This document shows positions 37,456-47,083 of a stretch of DNA of 64,000 bases, in pieces. Each line of letters begins with the position of its first letter. Positions within the stretch are counted from its first letter, which is position 1. Where the stretch lies: NCBI RefSeq assembly GCF_024756275.1, contig NZ_JANUGQ010000004.1, forward strand, positions 62,001 to 126,000, given 5' to 3'. The translations under genes and the position numbers were made by a program. The DNA is from Streptomyces pyxinae (GTDB lineage Bacteria > Actinomycetota > Actinomycetes > Streptomycetales > Streptomycetaceae). Under the pieces are notes generated by a model. It was not told the origin of the DNA and ran no database searches. It saw only the letters and a list, made by a program, of their open reading frames with translations.

Positions 37456-37639
37456 CGGGGTCCTCCCGCGCGTCGACGTCCTCTTCTCCATCCTGGCGCC
37501 CGCCCCTCGCACCCGCGCGCCGGGCGGGGCACCTCCACCCCCGGGAAGACCGGTCGGCAGCGGGCCGCGTCCTGCTCCCGGCACCGGACGGTCCATCGTT
37601 CGGTGCCCGGCGCGGGAGCGGGTGCGGTATGCAGGGGGC

Positions 37640-38275
37640 ATGGATCCCCAGACGCACCCTCCCGGCCCGCCGGACGCCCATGACGCACCGGTGATCGCGG
37701 GCCTGCTGCTGGCGGCCGGCGGCGGCCGGCGGCTGGGCGGCCGGCCCAAGGCCCTGCTTCTCCACCGAGGCCGCCCTCTGGTGGAGCACGCCGCGGCGGC
37801 GCTGTGGGCGGGTGGCTGCGACTCGGTCCACATCGTGCTGGGCGCCGCCGCGGACACCGTACGCGAGCGGGCCGGGCTGCCCGGCTGCGTTCTGGTGGAG
37901 AACCCCGACTGGGCCGCCGGCATGAGTTCCTCACTGCGCGCCGGACTGGCCTCACTGGCCGGTTCCGGAGCGGACGCGGCCCTCGTGTCCCTGGTCGACC
38001 AGCCGGGCATCGGGGGCGAGGCGGTGGCCCGGGTGGCAGCCGCGTACGACTCCCGCACCTCGCTCGCGGCGGCCACGTACGACGGACGGCGCGGCCATCC
38101 GGTGCTGCTCGGGGCCTGCCGGTGGCCGGAGGCGGCGGCGAGCGCCGGGGGCGACCGGGGGGCCCGCGCCTACCTCCGGGCCCAGGAGGCGGTGATCACG
38201 CTGATCGAGTGCGCGGACGTGGCGGAGCCGTACGACATCGACACAGTGGCGGACCTCGCCCGCCTGGAGACGTGA
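37640..38275 (+). CDS. MobA-like NTP transferase (molybdopterin cytidylyltransferase type)
   Basis: This 211-aa nucleotidyltransferase has the signature GLLLAAGGGRRLGGRPKALL at residues 20-39, VLVENPDWAAGMSSSLRAG, LVSLVDQPGIGGEAV with the metal-binding Asp, and RGHPVLLG. These match the MocA/MobA-like group, which attaches a nucleotide to molybdenum cofactor for xanthine-dehydrogenase-type enzymes. Its position between allR and aceB makes a role in maturing a xanthine dehydrogenase plausible, but no such enzyme lies in the window. Confidence 0.85.
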   Translation: MDPQTHPPGPPDAHDAPVIAGLLLAAGGGRRLGGRPKALLLHRGRPLVEHAAAALWAGGCDSVHIVLGAAADTVRERAGLPGCVLVENPDWAAGMSSSLRAGLASLAGSGADAALVSLVDQPGIGGEAVARVAAAYDSRTSLAAATYDGRRGHPVLLGACRWPEAAASAGGDRGARAYLRAQEAVITLIECADVAEPYDIDTVADLARLET

Positions 38276-38410
38276 GGCCCGGTCGCCGGCGCACCAACGG
38301 GGCGGCCGCTCGGCAAGCGGCTCCGGCGACCGGCGGGAACGCGCCCCGGGCCGCCGGGAGGACGGGGTGGCATCGCGGGCCGGATTCTGTCGATCCGGAG
38401 TATCTCGACA

Positions 38411-38425
38411 TCAACAAACCATTGA
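38411..38425. promoter_or_regulatory. type-2 palindrome upstream of aceB
   Basis: TCAAC-AAACC-ATTGA matches the uraD/catalase palindrome except for one base in the right half. That half overlaps the -35 hexamer TTGAGT. Confidence 0.55.
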
Positions 38426-38450
38426 GTTTCCACCATAAGGAAACTACTAT
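38422..38450 (+). promoter_or_regulatory. aceB promoter
   Basis: TTGAGT (38422-38427), a 17-bp spacer and TACTAT (38445-38450) make a near-consensus sigma-70-type promoter. The spacer is almost exactly the first AllR-type site. Confidence 0.6.
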
Positions 38451-38463
38451 CCACTGATCAGAA
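38428..38463. promoter_or_regulatory. tandem AllR-type operator pair, aceB
   Basis: Site 1 is TTCCACCATAAGGAA (38428-38442). Site 2 is ATCCACTGATCAGAA (38449-38463), one base off at its edge. The spacing is 21 bp. The pair covers the spacer, -10 and start region of the promoter. Confidence 0.75.
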
Positions 38464-38583
38464 GCGATTGACCGCCCACGGGGCACCCGCCCCGCCTCCC
38501 GGTCGCCATGGCACTCGGTGCCCGTCCGGCGCGCCGAACAAGGGACGGCGCCCCGTGCAGCCCGCTGAAGGAAGTGACAGCCC

Positions 38584-40203
38584 ATGTCCGCACCAGCGCC
38601 GTCGCCGCTGGCCATCGCCGCCGAGCCGCTGCCCCGGCAGGAGGAGGTCCTGACCGACGCGGCCCTCGCCTTCGTGGCAGAGCTGCACCGGCGGTTCACT
38701 CCCCGCCGGGACGAGCTCCTCGCCCGGCGCGCCGAGCGGCGGGCCGAGATCGCCCGTACCAGCACTCTCGACTTCCCGAGCGAGACCGCGCACATCCGGG
38801 CGGACGAGAGCTGGCGCGTCGCCCCGGCACCCGCCGCGCTCGACGACCGCCGGGTGGAGATCACCGGGCCGATCGACCGCAAGATGACCATCAACGCGCT
38901 CAACTCCGGCGCCCGGGTCTGGCTCGCGGACTTCGAGGACGCCTCGGCTCCCACCTGGGAGAATGTGATCCTCGGGCAGCTCAATCTGATCGACGCGTAC
39001 CGCCGCGCCATCGACTTCACCGACCCGAACTCCGGAAAGGCGTACGCCCTCAAGCCTGCCGGGGAGCTGGCCACCGTGGTGGTACGGCCTCGCGGCTGGC
39101 ACCTGGACGAGCGTCATCTGACCGTGGACGGCCGACCGGTGCCGGGCGCGCTGGTCGACTTCGGACTCTACTTCTTCCACAACGCCCGGCGTCTGCTCGA
39201 CCTCGGCAAGGGTCCGTACTTCTACCTGCCCAAGACCGAGTCGTATCTGGAGGCCCGCCTCTGGAACGAGATCTTCGTCTTCGCCCAGGAATACACCGGC
39301 ATCCCCCGGGGCACCGTCCGCGCGACCGTGCTGATCGAGACGATCACCGCGGCGTACGAGATGGAGGAGATCCTCTACGAACTCCGCGAACACGCCTCCG
39401 GCCTCAACGCCGGACGCTGGGACTACCTCTTCTCGATCGTCAAGAACTTCCGGGACGGCGGCGCACGGTTCGTACTGCCCGACCGCAACGCCGTGACGAT
39501 GACCGCCCCGTTCATGCGCGCCTACACCGAACTGCTGGTCCGCACCTGCCACAAGCGGGGAGCCCACGCCATCGGCGGCATGGCGGCGTTCATCCCGTCC
39601 CGGCGCGACGCGGAGGTCAACCGGATCGCCTTCGAGAAGGTCAAGGCCGACAAGGACCGGGAGGCCGCCGACGGCTTCGACGGCTCCTGGGTCGCCCACC
39701 CGGACCTGGTGCCGATCGCCATGGCTTCCTTCGACGCCGTCCTGGGCGACCGGCCGAACCAGAAGGACCGGCTGCGCGAGGACGTCTCGGTGGCGGCAGG
39801 CGACCTGATCGCCATCGACTCGCTGGAGGCCCAGCCGACGTACGCGGGGCTGCGCAACGCGGTGCAGGTCGGTATCCGTTATATCGAGGCATGGCTGCGC
39901 GGGCTGGGCGCGGTGGCCATCTTCAACCTTATGGAGGATGCCGCCACGGCCGAGATCTCACGCTCGCAGATCTGGCAGTGGATCAATGCCGGAGTCGTCT
40001 TCGAGAACGGCGAGAAGGCCACACCCGAACTCGCCCGCCGGGTCGCCTCCGAAGAGCTGGCGGCGATCCGCGGCGAACTGGGCGACGAGGCGTTCGCCGC
40101 AGGAAAGTGGCAGCAGGCGCACGATCTGCTGCTCGCGGTCTCACTGGACGAGGACTACACGGACTTTCTGACCCTTCCCGCCTACGAACAGCTCACCGGC
40201 TGA
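38584..40203 (+). CDS. aceB: malate synthase A
   Basis: This 539-aa enzyme condenses glyoxylate with acetyl-CoA to malate. The family signature [17 protein letters not shown] is intact, and [38 protein letters not shown] and [20 protein letters not shown] (last two in part) are further conserved blocks. GAAGGAAG precedes ATG 38584. Its operator pair links it to allantoin-derived glyoxylate, not to an isocitrate-lyase shunt, since no aceA is nearby. Confidence 0.97.
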   Translation: MSAPAPSPLAIAAEPLPRQEEVLTDAALAFVAELHRRFTPRRDELLARRAERRAEIARTSTLDFPSETAHIRADESWRVAPAPAALDDRRVEITGPIDRKMTINALNSGARVWLADFEDASAPTWENVILGQLNLIDAYRRAIDFTDPNSGKAYALKPAGELATVVVRPRGWHLDERHLTVDGRPVPGALVDFGLYFFHNARRLLDLGKGPYFYLPKTESYLEARLWNEIFVFAQEYTGIPRGTVRATVLIETITAAYEMEEILYELREHASGLNAGRWDYLFSIVKNFRDGGARFVLPDRNAVTMTAPFMRAYTELLVRTCHKRGAHAIGGMAAFIPSRRDAEVNRIAFEKVKADKDREAADGFDGSWVAHPDLVPIAMASFDAVLGDRPNQKDRLREDVSVAAGDLIAIDSLEAQPTYAGLRNAVQVGIRYIEAWLRGLGAVAIFNLMEDAATAEISRSQIWQWINAGVVFENGEKATPELARRVASEELAAIRGELGDEAFAAGKWQQAHDLLLAVSLDEDYTDFLTLPAYEQLTG

Positions 40204-40322
40204 GTCCGGCCCGCCGGCCCCGGCCGACCGCGCCCGCTGGTGCCCGGCCGGTCGGGGCCGGCGTCCGTATCATCGCCGTACAGCGGCCGGAACGCTCACG
40301 GGACACTGTCAACCGCCGCTCG

Positions 40323-40339
40323 GGCGAAAGCCTTTCGCC
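40323..40339. repeat. near-perfect palindrome downstream of aceB
   Basis: GGCGAAAG-C-CTTTCGCC (40323-40339) is an 8-1-8 inverted repeat. With only one central base it cannot form a hairpin at full length, so an operator role is as likely as a terminator role. Confidence 0.45.
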
Positions 40340-40380
40340 ATCACGGCCCCTTGAGCCGCCTCGCTCCCGGGGCCGTGATG
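40339..40380 (+). terminator. 12-bp hairpin between aceB and the FAD monooxygenase gene
   Basis: CATCACGGCCCC (40339-40350) pairs perfectly with GGGGCCGTGATG (40369-40380) around an 18-nt loop. It could terminate aceB transcription, or act as an attenuator for the monooxygenase gene, which starts 14 nt further on. Confidence 0.55.
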
Positions 40381-40381
40381 C

Positions 40382-40396
40382 CATGATTGCATCATG
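40382..40396. promoter_or_regulatory. palindrome covering the monooxygenase start codon
   Basis: CATGAT-TGC-ATCATG is a perfect 6-3-6 inverted repeat whose last three bases are the ATG at 40394. Binding here would block transcription or translation start. Confidence 0.5.
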
Positions 40397-41722
40397 CAGG
40401 GAAAACGAGTCGCCATTGTGGGCGGCAGTATCGCCGGCTGTGCCACCGCGCTGGCCGTGCACCGGGGCGGAGCGACCGAGATCACGGTGTTCGAGCGGTC
40501 CGGCGCGCACCTCGCCGAGCGGGGCGTCGGACTGGCCGTGCACGGCGAACGCTATGCCGAGCTGGAGGCCGCCGGGTATCTGGACGGCGACATGCCGTCG
40601 GCTCCGATAAACCACCGGCGCTGGTATGTCGGTGACGGCACGTCCGCGATGGGCCGGGTCATCGACACGATGACCTTCCCGTTCCGCACCTACAACTGGG
40701 GTCCGTTGTGGCGGGAGTTGCGCGAGCGGGTGCCCGCCTCGGTCGAGTTCCGCGCGGCGACCGCGGTGGAGTCGGTGACCGCTCACTCCGGTGGCGCCGG
40801 CAGCGCCCCCGGGGCGGAGCTGGTGACCACCTCCGGCACCGGCCGCTACGACCTGGTGATCGGTGCGGACGGCTACCGTTCCGTGATACGTGAGGCGGTG
40901 GCAGGCGAGCCGGTACGACCCGAGTATGCCGGATATGTCGCGTGGCGGGGAGCCTATCCCGCCGAGCGGTTGCCGGAGGCGGAGCGCTGGGCGGACGACG
41001 AATGCGCCTATGTGGTCTTCCCGGGCGGCCATGTCATCGCCTACCGCATACCGGACGGCCGGGGCGGACTGCGGATCAATTGGGTACTGTACGCCACACC
41101 TCCCCCGGACCACGACGCCGCAGCCGCCCTCCTCCCCCGTCCGCGCACCGGCGCCCCCGCCCCCGGCGAGGCGGACACCACGGTCGGAACGGCTTCCACC
41201 GGTTCGGCGGTTGACGACGGGACGGGCGCCGTTCCGGCCGCTGCCCGGACGGTCACCGAGACGCTGCGGCGCCGACTGCTGCGGCTCGTCGAGGAGCAGT
41301 TGCCGCCCTACTGGGCCGAGATGGTGCGGGTCACCGCGCCGGACGAGCTGTTCCTCCAGCCGATCTACGACTTCACGGCGCCCCGGTACGCCGGCGGTGC
41401 GCTGCTCCTGGCCGGTGACGCGGCCACCGTCGCCCGCCCGCACACGGGAGCGGGAGCGGTGAAAGCACTCCAGGACGCCACCGCCCTGGAACGGTCCCTG
41501 ACCGGCGCGGCCGACTGGCCGGAGGGGCTCGCGGCCTACGACGCCGACCGCGCCTCTGTCGGCCGCACCATGGTGGAGCTGGGCCGCCGTCTGGGGCACC
41601 TTCTGGTCGAGGCCACTCCCGACTGGGCCGCCATGGACCGGCGAGGACTGGACGAGTGGTGGCGGAGGACGGACACCACCGGATCATTCGGCGGCCGGCG
41701 GCTGCGTGGCGGTACGTCGTGA
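40394..41722 (+). CDS. FAD-dependent monooxygenase (PHBH fold)
   Basis: This 442-aa flavoprotein has the nucleotide-binding motif VAIVGGSIAGCATAL at the N-terminus, the DG region LVIGADGYRSVIREAVAG, and the GD motif ALLLAGDAATVARPHTGAG. These are the three fingerprints of aromatic-ring and related hydroxylases. A Pro/Ala/Thr-rich insertion lies at about residues 245-285. ATG 40394 lies within a palindrome and has a weak ribosome site (GCAGG is downstream, not upstream), so leaderless translation is possible. Substrate unknown. The 2,6-dihydroxypyridine hydroxylase-like group is one possibility. Confidence 0.9.
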   Translation: MQGKRVAIVGGSIAGCATALAVHRGGATEITVFERSGAHLAERGVGLAVHGERYAELEAAGYLDGDMPSAPINHRRWYVGDGTSAMGRVIDTMTFPFRTYNWGPLWRELRERVPASVEFRAATAVESVTAHSGGAGSAPGAELVTTSGTGRYDLVIGADGYRSVIREAVAGEPVRPEYAGYVAWRGAYPAERLPEAERWADDECAYVVFPGGHVIAYRIPDGRGGLRINWVLYATPPPDHDAAAALLPRPRTGAPAPGEADTTVGTASTGSAVDDGTGAVPAAARTVTETLRRRLLRLVEEQLPPYWAEMVRVTAPDELFLQPIYDFTAPRYAGGALLLAGDAATVARPHTGAGAVKALQDATALERSLTGAADWPEGLAAYDADRASVGRTMVELGRRLGHLLVEATPDWAAMDRRGLDEWWRRTDTTGSFGGRRLRGGTS

Positions 41723-41854
41723 ACAGGAGCCTCTCCCCCGCGCCCCGCACCGTCGGCTGCCACCGGCCGGGGCGGGGTCCGGGTGCCGGCAGCTCGTACG
41801 GCCGGCCCGCCCCGACGACGGGGCCGTGCTGAGCCCATGGAGCGCCGTGGGGGG

Positions 41855-42811
41855 TTACCGGGTGACAACGGTGCGCTGGGCCGAGAAGCCACCCCAGGTG
41901 CCATCGGGGAGCCGGGCCCGCAGTTTGACACTGTAACGAGTGCCGGGCGGATCAGTGACGGTGAAGGTGTAGCTCGCCGTCCCGGTGGGCGGCGGGCCGC
42001 CCCAGACGATGGTGGTGGCGAACTTTCCGTCGAGGTACAGCTGGTGCTCCCGTACCGGCGCCCCGGTGACGGGCGGGGTCCAGGTCAGCCGAACGGCGCC
42101 CCTGACGGCGGTCGCGGTGAGCGCCGCGGGGGCGGTCACCGGCCGGGCACCCGGTGCGGTGGGGGTGGTGAGATCGACCGCCTCGCTGTCCGGCGAGGAA
42201 TTCTCGGCGGCGTCGCGCGCCCGCACCGTGAACGTGTAGACGGTGCCCGGGCGCAGCCGGGTGATCCGGGCGGTGGTCTCACCGCCGCCGACGCTGTGGA
42301 CGCGGGAGTCCTCCTGGTAGATGTCGTAGGCGGTGACGGCGGTGTCATCGCTGCTGGGCGCCCAGCCGAGGACCACCTCGTGACCGCTGACGACGGCGCC
42401 GTGCGGACGGGTGGGGCGGCTCGGGGCCGTACGGTCGTCCGGTCTGTCGACCGGAGTGGTCACGGGGACGGCGGTGCTGGTGACCGAGAGATTCCCCGCC
42501 GCGTCCCGGGCGCGGACGCTGAAGCGATAGGCCGTCCGGGGGGTGAGCCCGTCCACATCGGTCATCACCCGGCCGCCGGTGACGGTCTTCACCCTGCTCC
42601 CCTGCTGGAACACCTCATAGCCGGTCACCGCCCGGTCGTCGGTGGCGGGCCGCCACATCACATGCACCGAGGTGGCACTGCTCGCCTGCGCCGTGACTCC
42701 CCCGGGGGCAGAGGGCCGTTCGGTGTCACGGTGCTCCTCAGGACCGCCGCAGGCGGTGAGGGCGAGGACGGCGAGGACTGCCGACACGGCGGGGACGAGG
42801 GGGCGTTGCAC
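41855..42811 (-). CDS. lipoprotein with three fibronectin type III domains
   Basis: This 318-aa exported protein has a signal peptide with lipobox LTAC (VLALTACGG, Cys at about residue 22). Three FN3 domains follow. The first two start RPSAPGGVTAQASSATSVHV and RPTRPHGAVVSGHEVVLGW (in part) with the typical GYEVFQQGSRV and AYDIYQEDSRV strands, and the third begins APAALTATAVRGAVRLTW. GTG 42811 has GGAGG 7 nt upstream. There is no catalytic domain, so it may be a surface-binding module that has lost, or never had, an enzyme domain. Confidence 0.88.
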   Translation of the reverse strand: MQRPLVPAVSAVLAVLALTACGGPEEHRDTERPSAPGGVTAQASSATSVHVMWRPATDDRAVTGYEVFQQGSRVKTVTGGRVMTDVDGLTPRTAYRFSVRARDAAGNLSVTSTAVPVTTPVDRPDDRTAPSRPTRPHGAVVSGHEVVLGWAPSSDDTAVTAYDIYQEDSRVHSVGGGETTARITRLRPGTVYTFTVRARDAAENSSPDSEAVDLTTPTAPGARPVTAPAALTATAVRGAVRLTWTPPVTGAPVREHQLYLDGKFATTIVWGGPPPTGTASYTFTVTDPPGTRYSVKLRARLPDGTWGGFSAQRTVVTR

Positions 42812-42925
42812 GGCCTGGCCTCCACGGGCGGACGCTGAATTGGTCCAGACCTGTATGGCATACCCGGCGGCCCGCATCAAGGGGCCGGTCGTACCGGGCG
42901 CACGATCGGCGACGGGAGAAGTCGA

Positions 42926-43405
42926 ATGGGAACGGGACAGGTTGTGACGAAGCGGCGAGGCCGAGAAGGGGCTCTGTTCACGATCTGGATGGTGGTGGGG
43001 TGCACGCTGCTGGTACCTCCGTCGTTGCTGCGCCACCGGCTGCCGGACCCGGTGGCGACGCACTGGCGGGCCACTTCGGACGTCCCGGACGGGTCGATGC
43101 CGCTCTGGGTGACCCCGGTGGTGGCCACCGCGCTGTGGACGGTGGTCGTGGCGGTCGTGGCGGCCCTGTGGAGGCGGGGGCTGACCGCGCGTCCGGCGGT
43201 CCGTGCGTGGTGCGTCTCGATCCTCGGAGGTGGCGGGGGCTTCCTGGTGGCGGTCCAGCTGACCATCATCCACGCCAATCTGGACCGTCCCACCTGGCAG
43301 GCGGCCGGCGTTCCGACGTGGGGCCTTCTGCTGGCCGGTCTCCTCGGCGGGCTGGCCGGCCTGCCGGGGCTGGCGGCCAAGCGCCGATCCAGGACGACGA
43401 GGTGA
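42926..43405 (+). CDS. DUF1648-like membrane protein
   Basis: This 159-aa membrane protein has about four hydrophobic segments. The sequence RLPDPVATHWRATSDVPDG after the first segment is the DUF1648 signature (usually LPxxIPxHxxxxGxPDG), as in SdpI-type proteins. Function unknown. It is divergent from the FN3 lipoprotein gene. Confidence 0.82.
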   Translation: MGTGQVVTKRRGREGALFTIWMVVGCTLLVPPSLLRHRLPDPVATHWRATSDVPDGSMPLWVTPVVATALWTVVVAVVAALWRRGLTARPAVRAWCVSILGGGGGFLVAVQLTIIHANLDRPTWQAAGVPTWGLLLAGLLGGLAGLPGLAAKRRSRTTR

Positions 43406-43552
43406 CGGACCGCTCGAAGGAACCACGGCGGGGGACGGCGGCTGTCGCGGAGCCGGGGCGCCGGCCCCCTGCGACGACCGGCCGCGGTGTGCCGGGCAGC
43501 GGAGGAAGTGTGGCGGCCGCAGGACAGCCGGCTGTTTACGGCCGGCCCCGGT

Positions 43553-45673
43553 TCAGGTCCCCGGCTGTCTCGCCACCCGCGTCGCCCATCGCCGTACCCG
43601 GGCGTCAGGGTGATTCGCGGCCAGGTCCTTGGTGTAGATGGTGAAACTGTGCGGCCCGGCCGCCGCCAGCGCCGCCAGCAGAGCTTGTGGGCCACCGGGC
43701 CAGCCCGCGGCCGCGGTGTCGAAAGCGGTGACGAGGGCGCCGGGCGCGGACCGGTCGTCCGGCCCTGCCGGCTCGGCCGCACGGCGGGCCCGCAGGTCGG
43801 CCAGCCAGTGCGCCATCAGTTCCTCGTCGAGAAGGACGGCCCGGGCGGAGTAGGGCACCACCGCCTCCGGTGCCTCCTCCCCCCGCGACACGAGAAGGCG
43901 GCGCGCGTATCCGCCCAGTACGGGGTCGGTGAGCACCTCCCGGACCGGAGCCGAAGGCATCCCGGCCGCTTTCAGCAGGGTGAACACCGACTTGGGCCCC
44001 TCCCCGTGGGTGGTGTGGATCCGGGAGAGGGCCGCGAGCAGGATGCGCCAGGTGTCGTCGCCTCCCCCGTGCCCGGCGACCCAGTCCGCGAGGGCGGCCA
44101 CGGCGGCCGGTCCCGACCAGCTGTCGGCCGCCGCGATCAGTTCGTCCGGATCCCAGCCGAGGACGGTGTCCCGCAAGGGCGCGGCGACCTGACCCGCCAG
44201 CAGGGCGTGACGCACGGCGGCGTTGCCCAGGGGAGTCAGACCGTAGGCGTCACCGGACCGGAAGAGACAGCCGGTGGCGGCCAGCCGGTCCAGCACGGCG
44301 GCAAGGGACCGGGCCGGCCTCTCCAGGGAGGACCGCTCGCTCTCGTCCGGCGCGACCCGGCCCAGCAGTTGCCCCAGCCGATCGGCGGCAGGGAGGACGT
44401 ACGGACCCGGTACGGGTGCTCCGGGGACGGGCACCGGAGATTCGACCACCTTGGGGTCCAGCTCCCAGCCGGCCACATCCGCCACCTCGCGGGCCACCGA
44501 GTCGGGCATCCCGCCCCGCTCGTAGAGCGCGTAGAGCAGATGGGACGCGTCCGGGGCGTAGGCGTCGGCGGGTGCGGCTTCGGCGGCGATCCGCTCCACG
44601 GTGGCGGTCAGGATGTCGGCGGCCAGTTCGGCCAGTTCCTCGGGGGTGCCCTCGCTCCAGACACCACCGGCCGGCCCGGGGAAGCCGCACCGCTCGGCGA
44701 GCTCCCGCAGGGCGGCGCCGTCCGGGGCCGCGGCGCTTCCGGCGAGACCGGGCGCTTCGGCTCCACGGGCCAGCGCGGCGGGCAGCGGGGCGGCGTGCAA
44801 CAGGGCCCGCAGTTCGCCGGGGGCGGGCAGCCCGGAAGGCGGCAGCAGTGGAGCGTCGGAGCGCCCGTAGTAGTCGAGGTGTTCGTCGAGCAACCGGTCC
44901 GCGAGAGCGAGATGCGGCAGGGACTCAGGACCGGGGGCGAGGTCGGAGCGGGGCCCGGCGAGCGCCGCGCCGAGTCCCTCGGCGGTCCAGCGGCCCAGCA
45001 GTTCGTCGGCCAGCTCCTCCCATTCCTCCGCCGTCCGGGGCGGGTCCGTCAGCAGCGGTCCGGCAGTCGGGACACCCCTGGCATCCCGGGCAGCCGCGCC
45101 GAGCAGCGCCTCGGTGAGCAGGGTCCGGGCGGCGAAGGTGCGGTCCGCCAGGTGGGCCCGGTGCACTCCACCGGGAAGCGGGGGCCGCTCGCCGCGTGGT
45201 GTCCGGTCGAGAGCGGCAAGCCACTCCCGTACCGCTCCGGAGTCGTCGCGGTCGACTCCATCGGCGGTGAGCAGCGCGGCGTACCAGCGCGGCCAGGTCA
45301 GATTGCGCGGGTCCCGCATGGCCCGTTCGAAGTCCGGTACCGCGTGGCCCACGGTCTCCAGCAGCCGGGCGTGGCGCTTGGCGTTCAGCCGGTGGGTCGA
45401 CCGTGCCCGGTCGGCGAGCGCGATGAGCACGTCCGGCAGGGCGGCCAGTTCGTCGGGAGTGACCTGGAGCAGCACCGGCAGATCTTCGTGGAGAAGCCGG
45501 CGGACCAGCGGCGGCGTGGGTTCGGGCACCCCGGAGCGGCGGTCGGCCCCGTTGAGGGAGAGCAGGGCGAGGACGGCGTCCACCGGCCGGGCCGGCAGGT
45601 CGAGCCCCCGCTCGTCCGCCACCCAGCGGAGGAAGTCGTCACGTCCGGTGTTCAGCGCAGTGGTACGGGTCAC
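43553..45673 (-). CDS. large conserved protein of unknown function
   Basis: This 706-aa, largely alpha-helical, Ala/Leu-rich cytosolic protein has no signal peptide or membrane segment. Recurrent patterns such as DFLRWVADERGLDLPARPVD, EEWEELADELLGRWTAEGLG and LLAALSRIHTTHGEGPKSVF do not match a family I know. Codon use looks coding throughout. It is convergent with the DUF1648 gene and divergent from the gene at 45852. No function is assigned. Confidence 0.8.
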   Translation of the reverse strand: MTRTTALNTGRDDFLRWVADERGLDLPARPVDAVLALLSLNGADRRSGVPEPTPPLVRRLLHEDLPVLLQVTPDELAALPDVLIALADRARSTHRLNAKRHARLLETVGHAVPDFERAMRDPRNLTWPRWYAALLTADGVDRDDSGAVREWLAALDRTPRGERPPLPGGVHRAHLADRTFAARTLLTEALLGAAARDARGVPTAGPLLTDPPRTAEEWEELADELLGRWTAEGLGAALAGPRSDLAPGPESLPHLALADRLLDEHLDYYGRSDAPLLPPSGLPAPGELRALLHAAPLPAALARGAEAPGLAGSAAAPDGAALRELAERCGFPGPAGGVWSEGTPEELAELAADILTATVERIAAEAAPADAYAPDASHLLYALYERGGMPDSVAREVADVAGWELDPKVVESPVPVPGAPVPGPYVLPAADRLGQLLGRVAPDESERSSLERPARSLAAVLDRLAATGCLFRSGDAYGLTPLGNAAVRHALLAGQVAAPLRDTVLGWDPDELIAAADSWSGPAAVAALADWVAGHGGGDDTWRILLAALSRIHTTHGEGPKSVFTLLKAAGMPSAPVREVLTDPVLGGYARRLLVSRGEEAPEAVVPYSARAVLLDEELMAHWLADLRARRAAEPAGPDDRSAPGALVTAFDTAAAGWPGGPQALLAALAAAGPHSFTIYTKDLAANHPDARVRRWATRVARQPGT

Positions 45674-45851
45674 GCCGGGAGCGTATGGGCGGCGGCCACC
45701 GGCGAGGCCCCTGCCACGGCCTGACCATACGAACGGGTGAACGGACGCGCTTGCCCGGGGCCGTTGTCAGTGGGATGCGCTTCACTGATCTCCGTCACTT
45801 TGCGTGACGATCTCACGACCATGCGGATGCGACATCCGGGAGGGGAACCCC

Positions 45852-47050
45852 ATGCGGGACCGTATGACCTTTGTGACGCTTCCGGCACTGCGTCGGCGCG
45901 GCTGGACGGACGCCATGGTGAGTGCGCTGCTCGGCGAGCCCGACTTGCAGGGGCGAAATCCACGGCAGTGGTCGCTCGCCCCGGTGCGGCTCTATCTGCT
46001 GGACCGGGTGGAGGCGGTGGAGCGAGCTCCGGAATTCGGTGCGTGTGCCGCGGCTTCGGGGCCGGGCTCTACGGCCGCGCGGGTGGCGGCGGAGCGGCGG
46101 CGACAAGCGGTGCTGGCCGGGATCCGCGCCGAGCAGTTGCGGGTGCCGGTGCTGTCGGAAGCCGAGCTGGAGGCGCGGGCGTCCCGGCATCGGGGCCTGC
46201 TGGGGCAGGGGGCACCACCGGACACGCCGGAGGGCAGAGCACGGGGCCAGGTCGCCTATCTGCGCCATGCGCTGCGGCGGTACGAGACCCTGCTGGACGG
46301 GCTGTTCGGCGACACCGGCCGGGCCGAGGCGGAACGGCTGCTGCGGGCCCGGGTGTACGGAGCCATCGCCCGGGCATACCCCCGGCTCGCGGCGGAGTGC
46401 CGGCACCGGGCGGAGCTGTCGGCAGGACCGGACGTGGCGGCGCCCGCAGCGCCGAAGGGCAGGGATCACGGACTTGGGCCGGACGATGCGGCGAGGGGGC
46501 GGCAGGAGGCCGGGCGTGACCGGCCGGAGGTGCCGCCCGGGCCGCCGGGCGCCCTCTCCGCTGCCGGGACGGAGCGCGGCACACCGCGCGTGGACGGGGC
46601 CGGAGGCCGCGATCGGGTGGACGGCGGTCACCACCGCGACGAGCCTGTGCCGGCTGACGGCGCGAGCCCGACCGCCGGACCGCGGACGGCCGGCGGTTCG
46701 CCGGCGGCCGGTCGTGAGCGGTCGACCGGCACACCACCGGCTGGGAACTCGATGCGGCGGAAGTCCGCGCCGAGTGGCTCGCTGCCGGCCCGCACCGCGT
46801 CGGCGGGCAGCCGCCGGCACCCGGCTCGCGTGGTTTCCGCCGGGCCGCCGGGGGCGGCGGACCCGGCGCCGTCGAGCGCTCCGCCGCCCCCGGCGGCCGG
46901 CGGGCGGCCGCCGGGCGTCGCTTCACCGTCTCCGGCCGCGCCGTCACAGGGCCCGGGTTCGGCGCGACCCGGCACACCGCCGGGCGCCGCCTCGTCGTCC
47001 CGGCAGGTACGGCCGGGCAGCGGTACGCGCCGGATCGGGCAGCCGACCGA
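45852..47050 (+). CDS. conserved Streptomyces protein, C-terminus unresolved (possible frameshift)
   Basis: ATG 45852 has GGGAGGGG upstream. The first 205 or so residues are convincingly coding (MTFVTLPALRRRGWTDAMVS, PVRLYLLDRVEAVE, RVYGAIARAYPRLAAECRH) and match a small family found repeatedly in streptomycetes. That family normally ends soon after the last block. Here no stop occurs: the frame stays open to 50507, right through opposite-strand genes, which is not credible. From about 46560 to 46715 the next frame looks at least as coding, and from 46718 to the TGA at 47048-47050 the third frame does (GWELDAAEVRAEWLAAGP). One or more frameshifts, natural or from sequencing, are likely. The end given is the third-frame stop. 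Confidence 0.5.
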
Positions 47051-47083
47051 TGAATCGCCGACGCCCGGAGAGTCAGCACGGGT

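Larger units (their letters stand above)
38276..38583 (+). promoter_or_regulatory. aceB control region
   Basis: This 308-bp gap holds no gene. It contains a type-2 palindrome (38411-38425), the aceB promoter (38422-38450) and a tandem AllR-type operator pair (38428-38463). The first operator fills the -35/-10 spacer. Confidence 0.7.
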
